A stretch of DNA of 64,000 nucleotides from Halobellus ruber (GCF_014212355.1 NZ_JACKXD010000002.1:248001-312000); one strand, 5' to 3'; counted from the stretch's first letter, positions 42,410 through 50,661 are shown. Numbers and translations are program-made. The notes: generated by a model not told the origin, from the letters alone.

Positions 42410-42516
42410 CTTCCCTCCGTGAGCGCCACGCAGCGCTGTCCGGCGTACTCGATCTCGCAGCCACAGAACTCACAGATGGGAGTAGTGACATCTGACTCCT
42501 CGAAATGAGGAATCAC
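42397..42516 (-). CDS. 39-residue CxxC zinc-finger peptide gene
   Basis: Starts at GTG, with GGAGG eight bases before it. The product has CEFCGC at residues 15-20 and two later cysteines (RCVAL, GRCRP), enough for one zinc ion. The frame is open upstream without ATG, so a TTG start 12 codons earlier is possible. Small CPxCG-type zinc proteins are a known class of haloarchaeal regulators. It is too short for standard gene callers. Confidence 0.5.
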   Translation of the reverse strand: MIPHFEESDVTTPICEFCGCEIEYAGQRCVALTEGRCRP

Positions 42517-42690
42517 TGTAACCGCCTCCTTCCCTGAGTCCAATCGCGTGACTGCGTCGACCCGCGTTTGAAATACTGTTGAACTCTCTCTACTGAGGGA
42601 GTATTTCTCAGCCCAAAAATCCCGAGTCCGTCCGTATCAAGGTCTGTACCTTGCGGTCTGAAACCCTGATTACAACGGAGGAATACCGAT

Positions 42691-42703
42691 GGACTCGGCG
42701 GGA
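42691..42703. other. Right attachment site (tRNA 3' end)
   Basis: TGGACTCGGCGGG, the last 13 bases of tRNA-Ala(GGC) as read on the plus strand, identical to 17954-17966. Recombination between the two would excise the island and leave the tRNA whole. Confidence 0.75.
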
Positions 42704-42762
42704 TTTGAACCCGCGGCCTTCCCCGTGCCAGGGGGATGATCTACCGCTGATCTACGAGCCCG
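42691..42762 (-). tRNA. tRNA-Ala(GGC)
   Basis: 72 bases on the minus strand fold as a complete tRNA. The acceptor stem GGGCTCG pairs with CGAGTCC with discriminator A; the D arm includes TAGATCAGCGGTAGATCA; the anticodon arm is CCCCTGGCACGGGG with anticodon GGC; and the T arm is CGCGGGTTCAAATCCCGC. No intron and no encoded CCA. Its last 13 bases are duplicated at the left end of the island, so it is the integration site. Confidence 0.93.
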
Positions 42763-42996
42763 AACGACACCGAAGCGTACTGCTGTTCCGTTCTTAAGCG
42801 CTTCGACTCGGGCACCCGCGACCGCGGGTCGCAACCCTTTTGTCGCCGTCTGCGATGGTATGAAGTGGGAACAGCACGGCCGCAAGTCCGACTCGCCGCG
42901 GTTTCGCGGCTTGGGATTGCGGAAGTGCGATGCCGCCGAACAGTCGGTAGCATCACATCGTATCTTCAGCGGTCTGTGCCGTTCCAACCCAACACG

Positions 42997-43464
42997 ATGG
43001 CACGAATGCACACCCGCCGCCGTGGCTCGTCCGGTTCGGACAGGCCGGTGGCAGACGACCCCCCGGAGTGGAGCGACGTCGACCCAGACGACATCGAAGC
43101 GCGCGTCGTCGAACTCGCCGAGCAGGGCCACGATCCCAGTGGGATCGGCCTGAAACTGCGCGACGAAGGCGTCAAGGGCGTCCCCGTCCCCGACGTCAAG
43201 GCCGCGACCGGCAAGAAGGTCACCGAGATCCTCGAGGACAACGACGCGGCACCCGAGATCCCCGAGGACCTCCGGAACCTGATGGAACGGGCGGTGCGGC
43301 TCCGCCGCCACGTCGAGGAGAACGGCCAGGATATGCAGAACAAACGCGCGATGCAGAACACCGAGGCGAAGATCCGCCGGCTCGTCGACTACTACCGCGG
43401 TGACGAACTCGACGAGGACTTCGTCTACACGTACGACACCGCCGTCGACATCCTCGAAGGCTGA
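42997..43464 (+). CDS. rps15: Small ribosomal subunit protein uS15
   Basis: 155 residues, MARMHTRRRGSSGSDRPVAD, with the archaeal/eukaryotic N-terminal extension and the four-helix S15 core. Marks are LAEQGHDPSGIGLKLRD, IPEDLRNLMERAVRLRRH and the terminal TEAKIRRLVDYYR that packs on 16S rRNA helix 22. It heads the conserved haloarchaeal order uS15, RecJ-like, Pcc1, eS1. The 234 bases between the tRNA and this gene contain longer frames, but none starts convincingly, so they are taken as leader and promoter. Confidence 0.95.
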   Translation: MARMHTRRRGSSGSDRPVADDPPEWSDVDPDDIEARVVELAEQGHDPSGIGLKLRDEGVKGVPVPDVKAATGKKVTEILEDNDAAPEIPEDLRNLMERAVRLRRHVEENGQDMQNKRAMQNTEAKIRRLVDYYRGDELDEDFVYTYDTAVDILEG

Positions 43465-43471
43465 ACTCCGA

Positions 43472-44668
43472 ATGGCCTCACGAACCGACACCACCGCGGC
43501 CGCGGACGATCCCGCCGACAGCGTCGCGACGGCGCTGTCGAGCGCGTCGTTCGTCCGGCTCCTCGCCCGCGCGGACGGCGACGGGCTGGCGGCCGCGGGG
43601 CTGCTCGCCCGGGCGCTACGGAGCGTCGACGTGCCCTTCCAGGTTCGCGTCGACGCGACGGGCGCGGACGCGCCCGCCGGCGGCGACGACCTGCTCGTCG
43701 GTGTCGGTTCGGCGGACGCGAACGCGGACGTGACGGTCGCACCGGAGGGAACTCCCGCCAGCCTCCGGGCGTACCGGGTCGCCGCAGAGATCGAAGACGG
43801 GGCAGCGGGCCCCGATCCGGTGCTCGCGCTCGCGGGCGTCGTCGCCGACGGGGCCACACCCGCGTCGGCTGCGGGGCGACTCGTCGAGACCGCCGAGGCG
43901 GCCGGCGCGATCGCTCGACGGCCCGGGGTAGCGGTGCCCGTCGACGACGTCGTCGACGGGCTCGCGCACTCGACGCTCCTGCGTTCGCCCCTCTCCGGCG
44001 ACCGCGACGCCGCGGCAACGGCGCTGTCGTCGCTGTCGCTGCCCGACGCCGGGACGGACGCCGACGCCGAGACCCACCGGGCGATCGCCTCGCGCGTGGC
44101 CCTCGCGGTCGCCGGCGACGACGACGCGACGCCACGGGCGGCCGACGCCGTCGAACGGGTACTCCGGCCGTACGCGACGCCCGAGGGACCGGCGGCAACG
44201 CTCGGCGGCTTCGCCGACGTGTTGACCGCGGTCGCCCGGGAGCGCCCGGGGACGGGCGTCGCCCTGGCGCTCGGTCACGGCGGCGCCGACGCCGCTCTCG
44301 ACGCGTGGCGCGAACACGGCCGCGCGGTACACAGCGCGCTCGATGCGGCGACGACGACCCGCCACGACGGCGCGTTCGTCGTCGGTGTCGCCGACGAGGC
44401 ATCCGGAACGCCGGGCCGACTCGCAACGATCGCCCGGCTCGTCCGCGACTTCCGGTCGCCGGAGCCGCTCGTCGTCGCCGTCGGCGACGGCGTCGCCGCG
44501 ACCTCCGCGCGGGAGTCGGGCGCTGCCGACGCCGCCGCGACCCTCGCCGCCGAGTTCCCCGCCGCGGACGCGGGCTGGACCGGCGGTCCGACCCGGGCGC
44601 TCGTGGGGATCGATCCCGATACGCCCGTCTCCGAACTCGTCGCCGCGATCAGGGGGCGGTCGGCGTGA
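43472..44668 (+). CDS. RecJ-like DHH-family exonuclease homologue
   Basis: 398 residues, seven bases after uS15. It opens with an alanine-rich DHH-like domain (FVRLLARADGDGLAAAGLLA, where the DGDG stands for the DHH family's DxDG-type motif I) and closes with a DHHA1-like GG motif (LALGHGGADAALDAW). Several catalytic aspartate/histidine motifs of true RecJ are missing, so it may be a non-catalytic partner of replication such as the GINS-associated RecJ homologues. The position between uS15 and Pcc1 is conserved in haloarchaea. Activity is uncertain. Confidence 0.7.
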   Translation: MASRTDTTAAADDPADSVATALSSASFVRLLARADGDGLAAAGLLARALRSVDVPFQVRVDATGADAPAGGDDLLVGVGSADANADVTVAPEGTPASLRAYRVAAEIEDGAAGPDPVLALAGVVADGATPASAAGRLVETAEAAGAIARRPGVAVPVDDVVDGLAHSTLLRSPLSGDRDAAATALSSLSLPDAGTDADAETHRAIASRVALAVAGDDDATPRAADAVERVLRPYATPEGPAATLGGFADVLTAVARERPGTGVALALGHGGADAALDAWREHGRAVHSALDAATTTRHDGAFVVGVADEASGTPGRLATIARLVRDFRSPEPLVVAVGDGVAATSARESGAADAAATLAAEFPAADAGWTGGPTRALVGIDPDTPVSELVAAIRGRSA

Positions 44669-44714
44669 TCGCCGCTGGGATCACACCGACGGGGGCCACG
44701 GAGGGGCCGACACG

Positions 44715-44990
44715 ATGACCGACAGCACAGACGCGGACCCGACAGCCGACACCACGACCGAGCCGCGGACCGCCCGCCTCCGGACGACCCACGCCGACGC
44801 CGCGACCGTGGCGGCGGCCCTCCGTCCGGACAACACCGCGGCGCTGGAGATGGCCGTCGAGGGCGACCAGCTCGTGACGACCGTCTCCCGGGAGACGACC
44901 GGCGGGCTCCAGTCCACGGTGGACGACACCGTGGTCAACCTGACGGTGGCCGACGCCATCGTCGACACGACACGGACACACAACATATGA
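44715..44990 (+). CDS. pcc1: KEOPS complex subunit Pcc1
   Basis: 91 residues. The pattern ARLRTTHADAATVAAALRPD, then the strand-turn VTTVSRETTGGLQSTVDDTV and the terminal helix VNLTVADAIVDT is that of Pcc1/Cgi121-partner proteins of the KEOPS complex, which makes N6-threonylcarbamoyladenosine at position 37 of tRNAs. Its stop overlaps the eS1 start by four bases (ATGA), coupling the two. Confidence 0.85.
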   Translation: MTDSTDADPTADTTTEPRTARLRTTHADAATVAAALRPDNTAALEMAVEGDQLVTTVSRETTGGLQSTVDDTVVNLTVADAIVDTTRTHNI

Positions 44991-45631
44991 GCGAACGATC
45001 AGTATCCAAGCAGCGAGACGGCAAGCGATGGTACGACCTGATCGCGCCGGAACAGTTCGACCGGACCGAACTCGGCTCGACCTTCGCGGACGAGCCGGAG
45101 AAGGTCTACGGCCGAACCGTCGAGGTCACCCTCGGCGACATCACCGGCGACCAGGGCGAGAACAACACGAAGCTCACCTTCAAGGTGAACGACGTGTCCA
45201 GCGACGCGGCCTACACCGAGTTCATCAAACACGAACTCGCGCGGGACTACGTCCGCAGCCTCGTACGGCGCGGGGCCTCGAAGGTCGACGTCGCGATCAC
45301 GGTGCTGACCACGGACGACTACCGCGTCCAGCTCCAGCCCGTCGCCTTCACCACGAAGAAGGCCGACCGGAACCAAGAGCAGGCGATCCGGCGCGTGATG
45401 ATCGACCTCGTCGAGGAGGCCGCCGCCGAGCGGACGTTCGACGAACTCGTCGACAGCGTGATCGAGGGCCGGCTCTCGTCGGCCATCTACGGCGAGGCGA
45501 AGACCATCTACCCGCTTCGGCGGGTCGAGGTCCAGAAGCTCACCCTCGAAGCGCGGCCCGAGGAGGTCGCCGCCGAGGAGGCGGCCGCCGTCGACGTCGA
45601 CGAGGGCGACGTCGCGGTCGACGACGCCTGA
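44987..45631 (+). CDS. rps3ae: Small ribosomal subunit protein eS1 (S3ae)
   Basis: 214 residues. KQRDGKRWYDLIAPEQFDR at the start, GRTVEVTLGDITGD, and IYPLRRVEVQKLTLEARPEE near the end are conserved in S3ae. The very acidic alanine/aspartate tail is a haloarchaeal adaptation. It closes the uS15-eS1 gene group, after which the convergent halocyanin gene begins 54 bases on. Confidence 0.95.
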   Translation: MSERSVSKQRDGKRWYDLIAPEQFDRTELGSTFADEPEKVYGRTVEVTLGDITGDQGENNTKLTFKVNDVSSDAAYTEFIKHELARDYVRSLVRRGASKVDVAITVLTTDDYRVQLQPVAFTTKKADRNQEQAIRRVMIDLVEEAAAERTFDELVDSVIEGRLSSAIYGEAKTIYPLRRVEVQKLTLEARPEEVAAEEAAAVDVDEGDVAVDDA

Positions 45632-45685
45632 TTCCGGGCGAGGACTTTCTCCTTGCGAACGCCGCTCCGTAGCGGTAGCTCCGCG

Positions 45686-46138
45686 TTACTCCTCGACGAC
45701 GACGGTCCCGACCATCCCCGAGGCCTCGTGGGGGATACAGAAGTACTCGTACTCCCCGGGAACCTCGAAGGTGTGTGACCACGACGCGCCGCTCTCGATC
45801 AGTCCTCCCAACTCCGACCCGTACGCGTCCCGGGCGGCCGCCGTGGAGTCGTACCCGCCGCTGGCGAAGAACGTCGCGTCCTCGGGGATCCCCGAGTCGT
45901 ACGCCGTGACGGTGTGGCCGCGCGAGCTCGTGTTCGCCCACACGACGGTGTCGCCGGCGGAGACGGTGATCTCCACCGGATCGAACGCGACGGCGGTCAT
46001 CCCGACGTCGTAGTCGTCCTGTGCGCTTGCACCCCCACCCGCACAGCCCGCGACGCCGACGACCGCGGCCGTCCCGATGGCCGCAAGCGCCCGCCGGCGG
46101 GAGACAGCGTCGCGCTCGGGGGACTCGTGTCCTCTCAT
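45686..46138 (-). CDS. Halocyanin-like blue copper lipoprotein
   Basis: 150 residues. The Tat-type leader has the twin arginines (SRRRALAAIG) and a lipobox with Cys32 (GVAGC), so it is exported folded and lipid-anchored outside the membrane. Copper ligands are His75 (RGHTVTAY), Cys134, His137 and Met142 (YFCIPHEASGM), the plastocyanin type-1 set. It should carry electrons in the respiratory chain, perhaps to the terminal oxidase encoded nearby. ATG at 46138 places the leader correctly. Confidence 0.9.
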   Translation of the reverse strand: MRGHESPERDAVSRRRALAAIGTAAVVGVAGCAGGGASAQDDYDVGMTAVAFDPVEITVSAGDTVVWANTSSRGHTVTAYDSGIPEDATFFASGGYDSTAAARDAYGSELGGLIESGASWSHTFEVPGEYEYFCIPHEASGMVGTVVVEE

Positions 46139-46220
46139 AGCTGTGTCTCGGGAGGCGAGCGGTATATGCGGCGCGGTCGGGATGTAAAGAGGTAAACCCG
46201 GCCGCCGAGTCGGCCGAGGT

Positions 46221-46922
46221 ATGAAGCCGCGGTTCGTGGGTCGGCTGGGGCTCGCCGACGCGGTGACCGTTGCCAACGCCGCGGTGGGCTTTCTGGCGGC
46301 CGTGGCCGCCACCGTCGATGTCGGACTCGCCGCGCGGCTCCTGTTGCTCGCAGCCATCGCGGACGCCCTCGACGGCGTGGTGGCCCGCCGCCGCGGCGGC
46401 ACCGCGGTCGGCCCGTACCTCGACTCGCTGGCCGACGTCGGATCGTTCGGCGTCGCGCCCGCGCTGCTCGTCACGATGGCCGTCGCCGACGCGTGGGGAC
46501 TCGTGACCCCTCACAGCGCGGTCGCGGTCGCCGGCGCGGCGCTGTTCGTTGCGGCCGCGGTGACGCGACTCGGGCTCTACACCGCCTACGACAGCGACGC
46601 CGCCGAGACCGAGGGCGTCCAGACCACGCTCGCGGCGACGATCATCGGTGCGACCGTCCTCGCGGGGTTCACCGCCCCGATCGTGCTGGTCCCGCTGACC
46701 TATCTGCTCGCGGTGCTGATGCTCGCGCCGATCACCTACCCCGACCTCCACGCCCAGGACGCGGTGGTGATGGGGGTCGTCCAGGCGGCGGCGATCGCCC
46801 TCGGCGGCCGGATGGGCCGGCAGTTCGTCGGCTCGATCGGCCGCGGGTTCGCGTTCGGGCTGCTCTTTCTCTCGCTTGCGTACCTCTTTTTGGGTCCGCG
46901 GTTCTACTGGCAGCGGGAGTGA
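46221..46922 (+). CDS. CDP-alcohol phosphatidyltransferase (archaetidylserine-synthase-like)
   Basis: 233 residues with six to eight membrane helices. The catalytic CDP-alcohol motif is complete: Asp48, Asp51-Gly52, Ala55-Arg56, Gly64, Asp68, Asp72 (DALDGVVARRRGG followed by GPYLDSLADVGSFG). The family joins an alcohol such as serine, inositol or glycerol phosphate to CDP-activated lipid. FGVAPA after the motif is usual for the serine-transferring branch. It acts in the membrane in polar lipid synthesis. Divergent from the halocyanin gene. Confidence 0.85.
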   Translation: MKPRFVGRLGLADAVTVANAAVGFLAAVAATVDVGLAARLLLLAAIADALDGVVARRRGGTAVGPYLDSLADVGSFGVAPALLVTMAVADAWGLVTPHSAVAVAGAALFVAAAVTRLGLYTAYDSDAAETEGVQTTLAATIIGATVLAGFTAPIVLVPLTYLLAVLMLAPITYPDLHAQDAVVMGVVQAAAIALGGRMGRQFVGSIGRGFAFGLLFLSLAYLFLGPRFYWQRE

Positions 46923-46974
46923 ATAAGCGTCGCTCCCGGGCCGCCGAGAGGACGCAAGCCGCTCCCGCGTCGAC

Positions 46975-47250
46975 TCACATCCCCATATCCGCGGCGGCGT
47001 CGGGGACCGGCACGTCGTGCGGCGACACGCCGAGCAGTTCGGCGACGTGGTCCAGTGCCATATCGAAGCCGTAGTAGCGCTCCAGTTCGTCGCCGTCGTT
47101 GCTCGGGCGAACCTTCAGCATCGCGTAGCCCTCGATGTTCTGTGCGATCGCGGCCGTCCCGCCGTCGGACTCGAAGGAGAGCAGCCGCTCGGTTTCAGTC
47201 TCGTGGTATCGGGCGGTGATCCCGTTCGCCGTCGTCTCGTCGCTCGCCAT
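46975..47250 (-). CDS. Small conserved haloarchaeal protein, unknown
   Basis: 91 residues, MASDETTANGITARYHETET, with strands (RLLSFESDGGTAAIAQNIEG), a middle YYGFDMALDHVAELLGVSPH helix and an acidic end. Conserved among haloarchaea as an uncharacterised family as far as I recall; no motif indicates activity. It is divergent from the PadR-like gene, with an 87-base promoter gap. Confidence 0.6.
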   Translation of the reverse strand: MASDETTANGITARYHETETERLLSFESDGGTAAIAQNIEGYAMLKVRPSNDGDELERYYGFDMALDHVAELLGVSPHDVPVPDAAADMGM

Positions 47251-47337
47251 ATCCTTCGTTGGGGTGCGGGACAGTCGAAGGTGTCGGTTCCCGATCGGAA
47301 GCGAAAACGGTGTGACGGCCGGGGTTCTTCGGTCGGT

Positions 47338-47649
47338 ATGGTCCAGTGGCTCCAGAGCGGACGGCGGCGCGACATCTGTGCCCTGCTCTACGACGCGGGC
47401 GGGATCCGCGGGCAGCAACTGAAATCCGAACTCGAAGCGACCTACGACACCAGGATCGACCCGAACGCGTTCTACGGGAGCCTCGACGCCCTGGTCGACC
47501 GCGGACTCGTCGCGGAGGAACCCGACGGGATCCACGACGTCTACCGGCTCACCGGGGCGGGCGTCGACGGCGTGGAGTCCTACTACGCGTGGCTGTCGGC
47601 GCGCGTCGACGGCGACGCGCCGGGCCCTTCGGCCGCGGAGTCGTCGTAA
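47338..47649 (+). CDS. PadR-like winged-helix regulator
   Basis: 103 residues. It has the PadR layout: helix (RDICALLYDAGGIRGQQLKS), recognition helix with the family's NAFYGSLDALVDRGLV, then the wing DGIHDVYRLTGAGVDGVESY. It should bind DNA as a dimer and respond to an unknown signal. The target may be the divergent gene at 47250. ATG at 47338 is well placed before the first helix. Confidence 0.8.
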   Translation: MVQWLQSGRRRDICALLYDAGGIRGQQLKSELEATYDTRIDPNAFYGSLDALVDRGLVAEEPDGIHDVYRLTGAGVDGVESYYAWLSARVDGDAPGPSAAESS

Positions 47650-47729
47650 CTCGGTCCCGGGGGGTCGCGGTTCACCGCCGGAGTCGCCGGACGCGCGGGC
47701 GGTGACGGCCGCCGAGCCACCCCACGAAG

Positions 47730-47738
47730 CTTTTTATT
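47730..47738 (+). promoter_or_regulatory. TATA box before the squalene/phytoene synthase gene
   Basis: CTTTTTATT lies 29-37 bases before the ATG at 47767, with GC-rich DNA on both sides. Typical haloarchaeal TATA sequence and spacing. Confidence 0.65.
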
Positions 47739-47766
47739 CCGCCCTTCGTAGGGTCTCCCACTCCGA

Positions 47767-48843
47767 ATGTCTCAGCAGGATGACCGTCCCCACGTCGACC
47801 CGGCCGACCTCCAGTGGTGTCACGAGGCGGTGCAGGGGGTGTCCCGCACCTTCGCGCTCACGGTGGACGTGCTCGAGGAGCCGATGTCGTCGTACATCTG
47901 TCTCGGGTATCTCGTCTGCCGGATCGCCGACACCGTCGAGGACGCCTCCCACATCCCCCCGGCGGAACAGGCCGAACTGCTCCGGACCTACGACGCCGTC
48001 CTCGATCCCGACGACGACACGGACGCCGACGCGTTCGTGACGGCCGTCGAACCGTACCTGCCCGCCGACGAGGAGATGACCGACGACTGGGCGGTCGTCC
48101 GCGACAGCGCTCGGGTGATCGGCACGTTCCGCGGACTCCCGGCGGACGTCCAGCGGGCGGTCGTCCCGCCGGCGCGGGAACTGGTCCGGGGGATGGCCGA
48201 GTTCGTCGAGCGGTACGACGACGACGGCGGACTCCGGATCCAGACCCGTAGCGAACTCGAGGAGTACTGTTATTACGCCGCCGGGACGGTCGGCAACCTG
48301 ATCACGAACCTGGTGACGCGTCACGACGTCGCGACCGACCGCCGCCGCCGACTGTACGACACCGCCGAGGAGTTCGGCCTGCTTCTCCAACTCGTGAACA
48401 TCTCGAAGGACGTCTACGACGACTACACTGCCGAGGACAACGTCTACCTCCCCGCGGAGTGGCTGGCGGACGAGGACGTTCCCCAGGAGGCGGTCCTCGA
48501 CGACGAACACCAGTCGGGCGCGGCGTCGGTGGTTCGCCGGACCGCGGAGTTCGCCGGGTCGTTCCTCGACGACGCCCAGACCTACCTGGAGGCGGTCCCG
48601 CTGCGGGACGGCAACACCCTCGCGGCGTGGGCGATCCCGTTTCTGCTCGCGGTCGGTACCCTCCGGGAACTGCTCGCCCGGCCGGAGGACGCCCTGTCGT
48701 CGACCGGCGTGAAGATCTCCCGCCAGGAGGTACTCGCGGTCGTCACCGAGATGCGCGACGACGGCAGCCGGGAGTCGCTCGCCTCGCTCCGCCAGCAGAT
48801 CGCGGCGGGGCCGTACCACCGCGCGGCGTCGAGTCTGGACTGA
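47767..48843 (+). CDS. Squalene/phytoene synthase
   Basis: 358 residues. The two aspartate-rich magnesium motifs are DTVED (55-59) and about residues 211-220 (NISKDVYDDY), preceded by RTFALTVDVLEEP and YCYYAAGTVGN as in trans-isoprenyl head-to-head synthases. It condenses two farnesyl or geranylgeranyl diphosphates to squalene or phytoene. Sequence alone does not decide between them; haloarchaea carry both, and a lone gene away from carotenoid genes is more often the squalene type. Confidence 0.85.
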   Translation: MSQQDDRPHVDPADLQWCHEAVQGVSRTFALTVDVLEEPMSSYICLGYLVCRIADTVEDASHIPPAEQAELLRTYDAVLDPDDDTDADAFVTAVEPYLPADEEMTDDWAVVRDSARVIGTFRGLPADVQRAVVPPARELVRGMAEFVERYDDDGGLRIQTRSELEEYCYYAAGTVGNLITNLVTRHDVATDRRRRLYDTAEEFGLLLQLVNISKDVYDDYTAEDNVYLPAEWLADEDVPQEAVLDDEHQSGAASVVRRTAEFAGSFLDDAQTYLEAVPLRDGNTLAAWAIPFLLAVGTLRELLARPEDALSSTGVKISRQEVLAVVTEMRDDGSRESLASLRQQIAAGPYHRAASSLD

Positions 48844-48913
48844 ACCGCCACGACGCCGGAGGCGGCCCGACCGGTCCGTATCGCGTGCGCTCGGCCCCGC
48901 ACGCATTGGGAGG

Positions 48914-48921
48914 CTTTTTAT
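48914..48921 (+). promoter_or_regulatory. TATA box before the cox subunit III gene
   Basis: CTTTTTAT lies 24-31 bases before the ATG at 48945, between the squalene-synthase-like stop and this gene, so the oxidase subunit has its own promoter. Confidence 0.6.
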
Positions 48922-48944
48922 CCGTCGGAGCGAAACCGTCGCGT

Positions 48945-49805
48945 ATGGGTACCGAAGACGCACACGACGACCACGAACACCACCTCCCCGCGGTGGAGGA
49001 TTGGCCCCGCGGATTCGGTGAGGCCAGCTGGTGGCCGTTCGTCACCGCCGCGGGGGCCGGCGGCGTCTACGTCGCGGCGGCGCTGTACATCATCGGCCGC
49101 AGCGGCAGCGGCCTCGTAGGCCCCCTCGCGGGTCCCGCGGCGCTGGTAGCCTCGATCGGGCTCTTCCTCGTCGGCCTGTACGGGTGGGTGTATCACGCCT
49201 TCGTAAGCACGTTCTGGTCCCGTGAGGCCGATCAAAAGAGCGCGAACAAGCTCCGGTGGGGGATGCTCGCGTTCCTCGGCTCGGAACTGGCGACGTTCGG
49301 CGCGCTGTTCGGCTACTACTTCTACATCCGCGCGGGCGACTGGGAGTCGATCTTCGTCGGGATTCCCGACCTCACGGGCTCGCTCGTCATCGCCAACACC
49401 GCGCTCCTGGTGCTGTCGTCGATCACGCTGCACCTCGCCCACACCGCCATCCGGAAGGACGACCGCCGGACGTTCCTGGGGTGGCTCATCGCGACGGTGG
49501 TTTTGGGCGTGGTCTTCATCGGCGGCCAGATCTACGAGTACTACGAGTTTATCGTCCACGAGGGCTTCACGTTGACCTCCGGGTTCTTCGCGTCGGCGTT
49601 CTTCGGACTCACCGGCCTCCACGGCCTCCACGTGAGCCTCGGCGCGGTCCTCCTCGGGGTCGTTCTCGTGCGGGCGCTCGCCGGCCAGTACTCCGCCGAG
49701 CGGCACGTCTCCGTCAGCACCGTCTCGATGTACTGGCACTTCGTTGACGTGGTGTGGATCTTCCTCGTCGTCGTGCTGTACGTCGGCGCGGAAGTCGGCG
49801 CCTGA
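48945..49805 (+). CDS. coxC: Cytochrome c oxidase subunit III
   Basis: 286 residues with seven membrane helices. KLRWGMLAFLGSELATFGAL carries the family's glutamate in helix III, GQIYEYYEFI and FFGLTGLHGLHVSLGA are the later conserved helices, and SMYWHFVDVVWIFLVVVLY ends it, as in all CoxC. The subunit stabilises the haem-copper core and lipid contacts. The matching subunit I is 7 kb away at 57014, and no subunit II is in the window. Confidence 0.92.
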   Translation: MGTEDAHDDHEHHLPAVEDWPRGFGEASWWPFVTAAGAGGVYVAAALYIIGRSGSGLVGPLAGPAALVASIGLFLVGLYGWVYHAFVSTFWSREADQKSANKLRWGMLAFLGSELATFGALFGYYFYIRAGDWESIFVGIPDLTGSLVIANTALLVLSSITLHLAHTAIRKDDRRTFLGWLIATVVLGVVFIGGQIYEYYEFIVHEGFTLTSGFFASAFFGLTGLHGLHVSLGAVLLGVVLVRALAGQYSAERHVSVSTVSMYWHFVDVVWIFLVVVLYVGAEVGA

Positions 49806-49817
49806 GAGGGAACTGGG

Positions 49818-49824
49818 TTTTTTT
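49818..49824 (+). terminator. Oligo-T terminator after coxC
   Basis: Seven T residues begin 13 bases after the coxC stop codon in GC-rich DNA. This is the kind of signal that ends archaeal transcripts. Confidence 0.45.
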
Positions 49825-49945
49825 ACCGCCGATCGGCCGGGCGTTCGACGGGTTTCGACCGGATGCAGCGGACTACATAGCCCACAATATCCGCTCGTAT
49901 CACTCATATATCAGCTTATGCGCCGAGGGTGCGTTCCGTCGACCG

Positions 49946-50236
49946 ATGCCCGCCAAAGACTCCCCGGTACGCGTCGTCGTCCGGCGCCGGATGAACGACC
50001 ACGGAACACTGACCGTCGAAGTGGGTGCAACGAACGAGACCCGACACGTCTGTGCGTACGCGACGCCCGAACTCAGGCGCCGACTCGCCTCCCTGCAGGC
50101 CGGCACGGAACTCCCGCTTTCGATGTCCCGGATCGGGGTTCGCGCGAACGTGTGGCGGGCTGTGGGCGTCGCCGAGGAGCGATCCGCCAGGTCGGCCGGC
50201 GTAACGTCCGAAAAACGGACAATAAAGCCGATCTGA
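49946..50236 (+). CDS. Small conserved haloarchaeal protein, unknown
   Basis: 96 residues, MPAKDSPVRVVVRRRMNDHG, with alternating strands and a turn (GTLTVEVGATNETRHVCAYA), then a helix and an SRIGVRANVWRAVGV end. The strand-rich small fold is seen in several haloarchaeal uncharacterised proteins. Upstream DNA around 49870-49930 is AT-rich and may hold its promoter. Function unknown. Confidence 0.55.
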   Translation: MPAKDSPVRVVVRRRMNDHGTLTVEVGATNETRHVCAYATPELRRRLASLQAGTELPLSMSRIGVRANVWRAVGVAEERSARSAGVTSEKRTIKPI

Positions 50237-50344
50237 AGGTCGAATACGAGATCGTCCGGGACGAAGATCGCGGGCTCGCCAGCGCCCCCAGCGCGCCTCC
50301 GGCTCCAACGGAGCAGTTTTCCGACCCTCCGACGAAAGCCGGGT

Positions 50345-50560
50345 ATGACCACCGACGACGACGAGCCGACGGTCCCGATCGTCTGTGAGGCCTGTGGAAC
50401 GCGCTCGCGGGTCCCGCTTGCGGACCTCCGTGAATCGTTGGAGACGCACAACCAACACCGACACGACGGGGAGGAGGTCGCCCAGGTCGACCCGGTTCTC
50501 GCCGAGGAACTCGCCGACCACGTCGCCGAGGATCTGGGGCTTTATGGGGGCGACGCCTGA
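50345..50560 (+). CDS. Small zinc-knuckle protein
   Basis: 71 residues. CEAC at residues 14-17 and an H-x-x-x-H pair (HNQHRH near 35-40) form a likely zinc finger, followed by an acidic helical tail. This C2H2-like small protein type is common in haloarchaea and may bind nucleic acid. No partner gene is suggested by its position. Confidence 0.6.
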   Translation: MTTDDDEPTVPIVCEACGTRSRVPLADLRESLETHNQHRHDGEEVAQVDPVLAEELADHVAEDLGLYGGDA

Positions 50561-50654
50561 GACGAACAGGATTCGCTGAGCACCGGTTCTCGCCCGCACG
50601 GTTCGGCGACGACCGGCGACCTGTCACACCGATCCGAACGACCGAAGCCGGGCG

Positions 50655-50661
50655 GTTTATT
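50655..50661 (+). promoter_or_regulatory. TATA box before the diphthine synthase gene
   Basis: GTTTATT lies 24-30 bases before the ATG at 50685, giving a leaderless transcript. Confidence 0.55.

Larger units (their letters stand above)
17954..42703. mobile_element. Integrated element at tRNA-Ala(GGC)
   Basis: About 24.7 kb bounded by direct copies of TGGACTCGGCGGG: the left copy at 17954-17966 and the right copy being the 3' end of tRNA-Ala(GGC). A tyrosine integrase gene lies directly inside the left end. The content is accessory: orphan AT-richer genes, toxin-like gene, second recombinase, and a helicase/methylase/ATPase cassette. No plasmid replication gene or viral structural gene was recognised. 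It is therefore an integrative genomic island or a defective integrated plasmid/provirus. The tRNA stays intact. Confidence 0.8.

Noticed and set aside
17954-42703. CRISPR array or cas genes in the accessory island
   Set aside because: No regularly spaced repeat units and no Cas1, Cas2 or effector motif were seen on either strand.
17954-42703. Provirus (head, tail or packaging genes) as the nature of the island
   Set aside because: No terminase, portal, capsid or tail-like protein was recognised; the evidence supports only an integrative island.
42860-43153. Frames upstream of and across the uS15 start, including an apparent longer uS15
   Set aside because: The conserved uS15 N-terminus begins at 42997; upstream residues are not family-like and one frame is out of phase with uS15.
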